Below, piece after piece: positions 63,035 through 64,000 of a stretch of 64,000 nt of DNA. A program made the position numbers and the translations under genes. The DNA comes from Geomonas edaphica (GTDB lineage Bacteria; Desulfobacterota; Desulfuromonadia; Geobacterales; Geobacteraceae), in contig NZ_SSYB01000003.1 of NCBI RefSeq assembly GCF_004917075.1, forward strand, positions 186,001 through 250,000, written 5' to 3'. The notes beneath the pieces were generated by a model. The model ran no database searches. It was not told the origin of the DNA and worked only from the letters and a program-made list of their open reading frames with translations. Every line of letters begins with the position of its first letter. The stretch's first letter is position 1.

Positions 63035-64000
63035 GCTCGTCGCCTCTGTGCCGCATCGCTTCCAGCACCACTTGGGCGGGGCGTGCAAGTTCGCCACCGC
63101 CAGCCGAGATCTCCTTCAGAAAGGCCCGGGCCTGCTCTCCGCCAAGCGCCGCTATCGCCTCGATGGCGGATAACTTCTGCTCCAGGCGGCGCGCAGGAGC
63201 GATGAGGTGGCGCCTGCGCACGAGCCGGAACAGCGGGTCGAGCGCCCGCCGGTCACCGATACGCCCGATGGCCCGTAGTGCCTCCTTCTTGAGCACCTGT
63301 AGCTTTCCCATCAGATCGCGGCGCGCCACAAGCTGCAAAAGCGGCTCGAGGGCCGCGTGGTTGCGGCAATTGCCAAGCCAGGTAATCGCCTGGACCGCGG
63401 CGGCCTCGTCCTCCGCCTGGATGAGCGAGAGGACAACGCCGGTTGCCTCCATGCCGCCTATGCGCGCGAGGGACCGGATGCTTTCCATGCGCACGCGCTG
63501 GTCCGGATGCTGGAGCGTCACGGTGAGCGCCCGGACCGCATCCCTCGTGCCGATCTCGCCCAGTATGGCGACGGCCATCTGCACCACCGCGATCCTGCCG
63601 TCCTTTAAAAGCGGCAGCACCTGCGGCTGGGCCGCGGTCCCCATGCGCACGAGGGCGGTGCCGAGCGCCTTGCGTGATGCCCTGCTGCCGGTAGCCGCCA
63701 GGCGCCGGGCAATCGCCTCCGCCACGGCCCCACCGCCTAGCTTCAGGATGCGGCAGATCTCTTCCTTCTGCGGGAAATCGACGTCCTCCAGGTGGTCCAG
63801 CATGTGCTCGGCCATCTCGCCTAAACAGAGCTGCTCCAAGACCTCCTGCGCCGCTTCACGGCAGGCGGCGCTGCGCGCGGGATCGGATAGCTGCGGTATC
63901 AGGCGCAGAAAGACCACGTACAGCCGGTCGAAGTTCCCCTCGAGCTTCAGGGGGAGCGCCTTCTTCAGCAAAAGGCGCGTAAGCTGCCGGTAGCGGGACT
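63027..64000 (-). CDS. HEAT-repeat protein, 5' end cut by the window edge
   Basis: The frame is open to the right edge; at least 323 codons are present. Repeating helix pairs such as ARSLARIGGMEATGVVLSLI, KEALRAIGRIGDRRALDPLF and AIAALGGEQARAFLKEIS are HEAT/PBS-lyase-type alpha-solenoid repeats, used for protein contacts. The stop lies inside the HD-GYP gene start region (8-base overlap). A TTG at 63971 is an internal codon here, not a supported start. Likely a scaffold for its HD-GYP partner, by inference. Confidence 0.85.
   Translation of the reverse strand, partial: SRYRQLTRLLLKKALPLKLEGNFDRLYVVFLRLIPQLSDPARSAACREAAQEVLEQLCLGEMAEHMLDHLEDVDFPQKEEICRILKLGGGAVAEAIARRLAATGSRASRKALGTALVRMGTAAQPQVLPLLKDGRIAVVQMAVAILGEIGTRDAVRALTVTLQHPDQRVRMESIRSLARIGGMEATGVVLSLIQAEDEAAAVQAITWLGNCRNHAALEPLLQLVARRDLMGKLQVLKKEALRAIGRIGDRRALDPLFRLVRRRHLIAPARRLEQKLSAIEAIAALGGEQARAFLKEISAGGGELARPAQVVLEAMRHRGDEHE

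Overview
The window looks like part of the chromosome of a G+C-rich, anaerobic, metal-reducing deltaproteobacterium of the Geobacter/Geomonas group. This is an inference from gene content: pyruvate:ferredoxin oxidoreductase beside succinyl-CoA synthetase, a malic enzyme fused to a phosphotransacetylase domain, a desulfoferrodoxin, a nine-heme c-type cytochrome, a membrane heterodisulfide-reductase-like protein, many two-component, HDOD, HD-GYP and NtrC-family regulators, and an archaeal-type S-adenosylmethionine synthetase. No phage, transposase, CRISPR array or rRNA operon was seen. Most of the window is chromosomal core.

Region by region. Positions 1-5000 (minus strand) carry sucC, sucD, a 53-residue ribbon-helix-helix-like protein and nifJ (cut by the left edge), probably one operon. 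Positions 5290-12670 (minus) form a C4-dicarboxylate module: a sensor kinase with a periplasmic solute-binding domain, an NtrC-type activator, dctA and maeB. Upstream of dctA lie a candidate sigma-54 promoter and a perfect 32-bp palindrome placed like an enhancer. Positions 12890-18500 carry a membrane Fe-S oxidoreductase, a DUF523/DUF1722 protein and an EF-G paralogue whose only sensible start codon is ATT. Positions 18700-22110 are a patchwork of small genes, including a BON protein and a Gly/Met-rich secreted protein, plus a 13-copy 21-bp minisatellite. Positions 22324-23880 carry a manganese (yybP-ykoY) riboswitch, an unlisted 46-codon gene and a TerC-family transporter.

Positions 24575-31820 (minus) hold pheA, tyrA, aroA, cmk, ispH, rpsA, ihfB and tRNA-Leu(UAA) in one direction. 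Positions 31916-37460 hold a membrane protein, a MacAB-like ABC exporter (adaptor, ATPase, two permeases) and a DUF503 protein. Positions 37760-41443 (plus) hold a lipoprotein, a multiheme cytochrome and an RdgC-like protein. Positions 41559-49079 hold mnmA, an HDOD protein, a Nudix hydrolase preceded by a 36-residue antitoxin-tail-like peptide, two sensor/receiver proteins and an ANTAR regulator with Glu at the phosphoacceptor site.

Positions 49116-51103 hold a second manganese riboswitch followed by htpX and a second terC. The remainder holds a CorC-type protein, a CheX-like protein, archaeal-type mat, fxsA, an NtrX-like regulator, an aminotransferase, an O-acetylhomoserine sulfhydrylase-like enzyme, a YchJ protein, a Dabb protein, a DUF4350-like protein, desulfoferrodoxin, an HD-GYP protein and a HEAT-repeat protein cut by the right edge.

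The most distinctive material is regulatory: paired manganese riboswitches with near-identical terminators, the dctA palindrome/sigma-54 arrangement, the ATT start, two small genes with strong ribosome binding sites, and a five-copy dispersed palindromic repeat.
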